In this document: positions 5,518 to 7,138 of the stretch, piece after piece
Position numbering within the stretch: position 1 is the stretch's first letter
How the letters are laid out: the number at the start of each line of letters is the position of its first letter
NCBI GenBank assembly: GCA_964527795.1
Contig: CAZGOS010000163.1
Location: forward strand, 1 to 7,138
Source: SMXL01 sp964527795
Lineage (GTDB): Bacteria; Bacteroidota; Rhodothermia; Rhodothermales; UBA10348
Direction of reading: 5' to 3'
Length of the DNA stretch: 7,138 nt
The notes under the pieces: model-generated
Told to the model about the DNA's origin: nothing
The model's input: only the letters and a program-made list of their open reading frames with translations
The model's database searches: none
Translations under genes and position numbers: made by a program

Positions 5518-6366
5518 ATGAATCTCGACGGCGCCATCGGGGCAGGAGACGGCGTTTTCCGCCTTGCCCACGTTTCTGACATACATTTTGGGCGAATCGC
5601 ACATCCGGCTATCGTTGAAACACTCGTCAATGAAGTAAACGAGGCTGATGTCGACCTGGTTGTCGCCAGCGGAGATCTTACGCAACGGGCCTTTCCTCAC
5701 CAGTATCGGGCGGCAGCCGGGATGCTTGCCTCGTTTGGTGCTCCCTGGATGGCGATCCCGGGGAATCACGATGTATTTCCGTGGTGGAGAACCTACTCGC
5801 GACTATTCGATCCCCTTCGTCGCTTCCGGGAATGGATCACGAAAGAGCGTGCTCCTCAATTTACGAAGGAGGGTCTGGCCGTTCTGGGCATCAATTCGGC
5901 GACCGGCCGCGCGATTAAAAACGGGAAGATAGAAGAATCGGAGCGCGAGGCCATGCGATCCTATTTCAGCGATGTTCCCGGAGATGCGTTTCGCATTTTG
6001 ACGGTGCATCATCATCTCCGGGGACTTGAAGCGCTGGGTGACCACGATGTGGCTCGCGGTGCGCAGGCGACACTTGCATGTGCCGCAGAGCTGGACGTAG
6101 ATCTGATCCTGTGTGGCCATCTGCATGTCTCGCACGTGCAACAGGTGGAGGTCCTGTCCGGTGGGAACCCTGTCGTAATCGCAACAGCAGGTACCGCTAC
6201 GAGTGATCGAGCAAGAAAGCCACACAAAAAGAGAAATATCTACAATCAGATTTTCATCACCGATACGAATTTCGAGGTGGTTGAGCGCCAGTTCGATCCG
6301 GAACGCGTGCTTTTCGAAGAAGTGCGAAGAAACACGTTTCGACGGGTTGTTCGCGCACGAATCTGA
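5518..6366 (+). CDS. Calcineurin-like metallophosphoesterase
   Basis: This 282-residue protein carries the complete dimetal phosphoesterase signature: DIHFG (D21, H23), GDLTQ (D53), GNHD (N83, H84), VHHH (H164-H166) and GHLH (H201, H203). The order and spacing fit the class III cyclic-nucleotide phosphodiesterase/CpdA-like group of cytoplasmic hydrolases, but the same signature covers enzymes acting on nucleotides, lipids and phosphoproteins, so the substrate is open. There is no signal peptide or membrane segment. The C-terminus is rich in Arg (RRNTFRRVVRARI). The gene starts 32 bases after the E2 stop with no terminator visible between them, so it may be the last gene of the pdh transcript. 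No Shine-Dalgarno sequence precedes the ATG, but the metal-binding core begins only about 13 residues in, so little room exists for another start. Confidence 0.88.
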   Translation: MNLDGAIGAGDGVFRLAHVSDIHFGRIAHPAIVETLVNEVNEADVDLVVASGDLTQRAFPHQYRAAAGMLASFGAPWMAIPGNHDVFPWWRTYSRLFDPLRRFREWITKERAPQFTKEGLAVLGINSATGRAIKNGKIEESEREAMRSYFSDVPGDAFRILTVHHHLRGLEALGDHDVARGAQATLACAAELDVDLILCGHLHVSHVQQVEVLSGGNPVVIATAGTATSDRARKPHKKRNIYNQIFITDTNFEVVERQFDPERVLFEEVRRNTFRRVVRARI

Positions 6367-6382
6367 TTAGCACGAATCTGAT
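6355..6382 (+). repeat. Tandem direct repeat across the metallophosphoesterase stop codon
   Basis: GCACGAATCTGAT occurs twice without mismatch, at 6355-6367 and 6370-6382, with a 15-base period. The first unit encodes the last residues and the stop TGA (6364-6366). A local duplication is the simplest source. The 45-base space between this gene and the convergent T9SS gene shows no clear intrinsic terminator. Confidence 0.6.
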
Positions 6383-6411
6383 CTGTCGACCCGGCATTTC
6401 GATTGATCTCG

Positions 6412-7138
6412 TCATTTCAGGACGATCATCGTTCCCGTTCCTGTTAAAAGAGCTCCGCGTGTTCGGGCATCGATCCGGTAGAGATAGACGCCGGAAGCAA
6501 GACGGGAGGCGTCGAAGGCTATGGTTTTTCCCTTTCCTGGCGGCATATTCCCATACTCCCTGGTGAAAACCACGCGTCCAAGCATGTCCACTACGGTAAG
6601 CCTGATGTCGGCGGCATCCGGCAAATCGTAGAGTAACGTGGTCGCAGGATTGAACGGATTCGGATAGTTTCCGTGAATCACATATTCCCTCGGAATTTCG
6701 GCCGGCTCTTCCGGGTTCTCCGAATTTGTGATCGGCGCGGTTGCAAGGATCGACCCGTCACTCAGAAGAACGGAAAGCTTCAAGTCCCTGTCAGGCCCTG
6801 CGGACTGCGGTGGATTCAGATAGCCCGAGAAAAGAAGGATCGGTGTGCGACCACCAAGAGGAGAGAAGTCGAATTCAAACCGATCCGGTATATCCACGCT
6901 TTCTTGCTGGACGACTTGAATGACGGTGTACTCGGGCGTGACAACGACCGGTGGGAATATCGAACCGACGGCGGCCCCGGAAAACAGGAACATTCCGCTC
7001 TCGTTCAGTTCGACATGGGCAACTGGGAAATCGGCACTCGCGTTGATGAATCCGAGACCGAGGTCTGTCATGGGAACGGATCCAAGAGAAGGCGCGATGG
7101 TGCTGACGATCGTTCCGTCACCCGCGGGAGTCGAAACG
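6412..7138 (-). CDS. DUF4397-like protein with T9SS type A sorting domain (C-terminal part, cut by right edge)
   Basis: The last 241 residues are visible and the frame stays open to the window edge; the Met at 7071 is internal. The final 90 residues are a type IX secretion C-terminal sorting domain: NYPNPFNPATTLLYDLP (157-173), LTVVDMLGRVVF (180-191), SGVYLYRID (215-223) and a terminal MIVLK. Such domains direct proteins across the outer membrane and are usually cleaved on attachment or release. Ahead of it, LGFINASADFPVAHVELN and ILLFSGYLNPPQS followed by LSVLLSDGSIL resemble the beginning and end of a DUF4397 domain; this match is by eye and less certain. The N-terminal signal peptide expected for Sec export lies outside the window. 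The gene converges on the metallophosphoesterase with 45 bases between their stops. Confidence 0.85.
   Translation of the reverse strand, partial: VSTPAGDGTIVSTIAPSLGSVPMTDLGLGFINASADFPVAHVELNESGMFLFSGAAVGSIFPPVVVTPEYTVIQVVQQESVDIPDRFEFDFSPLGGRTPILLFSGYLNPPQSAGPDRDLKLSVLLSDGSILATAPITNSENPEEPAEIPREYVIHGNYPNPFNPATTLLYDLPDAADIRLTVVDMLGRVVFTREYGNMPPGKGKTIAFDASRLASGVYLYRIDARTRGALLTGTGTMIVLK

Noticed and set aside
6367..6411. Bidirectional terminator between the convergent metallophosphoesterase and T9SS genes
   Set aside because: No stable GC-rich stem followed by a T tract is present; only the direct repeat and scattered GATC words are seen.
1..7138. CRISPR array, transposon, phage, tRNA or rRNA
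   Set aside because: No regularly spaced repeats, terminal inverted repeats, integrase or transposase genes, or tRNA/rRNA-like segments were seen; the identical 55-base pair is explained by assembly.

Overview
The window reads as an ordinary chromosomal stretch from a member of the Fibrobacterota-Chlorobiota-Bacteroidota (FCB) group. The strongest clue is the protein leaving the right edge, which ends in a type IX secretion sorting domain with an NYPNPFNP motif. That motif style is common in Rhodothermia, Balneolia and Ignavibacteria-type lineages. The protein sequences of the sigma factor and the pyruvate dehydrogenase genes fit this, but I cannot fix the lineage below the FCB level. A run of 100 N bases shows the sequence is a scaffold, probably from a draft or metagenome-derived genome.

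Layout. Positions 1-219 (minus) hold the N-terminus of a GT2 polyprenol-phosphate mannosyltransferase cut by the left edge. A 239-base spacer follows. Positions 459-1354 (minus) are a two-gene operon of an ECF sigma factor and a small soluble zinc-binding anti-sigma factor. A 349-base divergent intergenic region (1355-1703) carries several dyad symmetries. Positions 1704-5485 (plus) encode pyruvate dehydrogenase E1 alpha, E1 beta and the E2 acetyltransferase. A calcineurin-like metallophosphoesterase (5518-6366, plus) follows 32 bases later and may be co-transcribed. It converges on the C-terminal part of a DUF4397-like, T9SS-sorted surface protein (6412-7138, minus), which leaves the right edge.

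How the genes work together. E1 alpha and E1 beta form the heterotetrameric, thiamine-diphosphate-dependent decarboxylase. E2 carries the lipoyl arm, the subunit-binding domain and the acyltransferase core. The E3 dihydrolipoamide dehydrogenase needed to complete the complex is not in this window. The sigma/anti-sigma pair is a self-contained stress-type regulator; its only visible link to the pdh genes is the shared divergent intergenic region.

Most useful observation. The E2 gene looks broken by the N run, but the 55 bases before the gap are identical to the 55 bases after it. Collapsing this overlap removes 155 positions and restores one uninterrupted 448-residue E2 frame. The gap is therefore probably an assembly artefact and not missing or frameshifted sequence. 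I did not find a convincing novel system. The points worth checking are the repaired E2 gene, a 29-base dyad between the sigma factor and pdh genes that has ECF-promoter-like elements on both strands, a strong hairpin between the two E1 genes, and short direct duplications spanning the stop codons of two adjacent genes.
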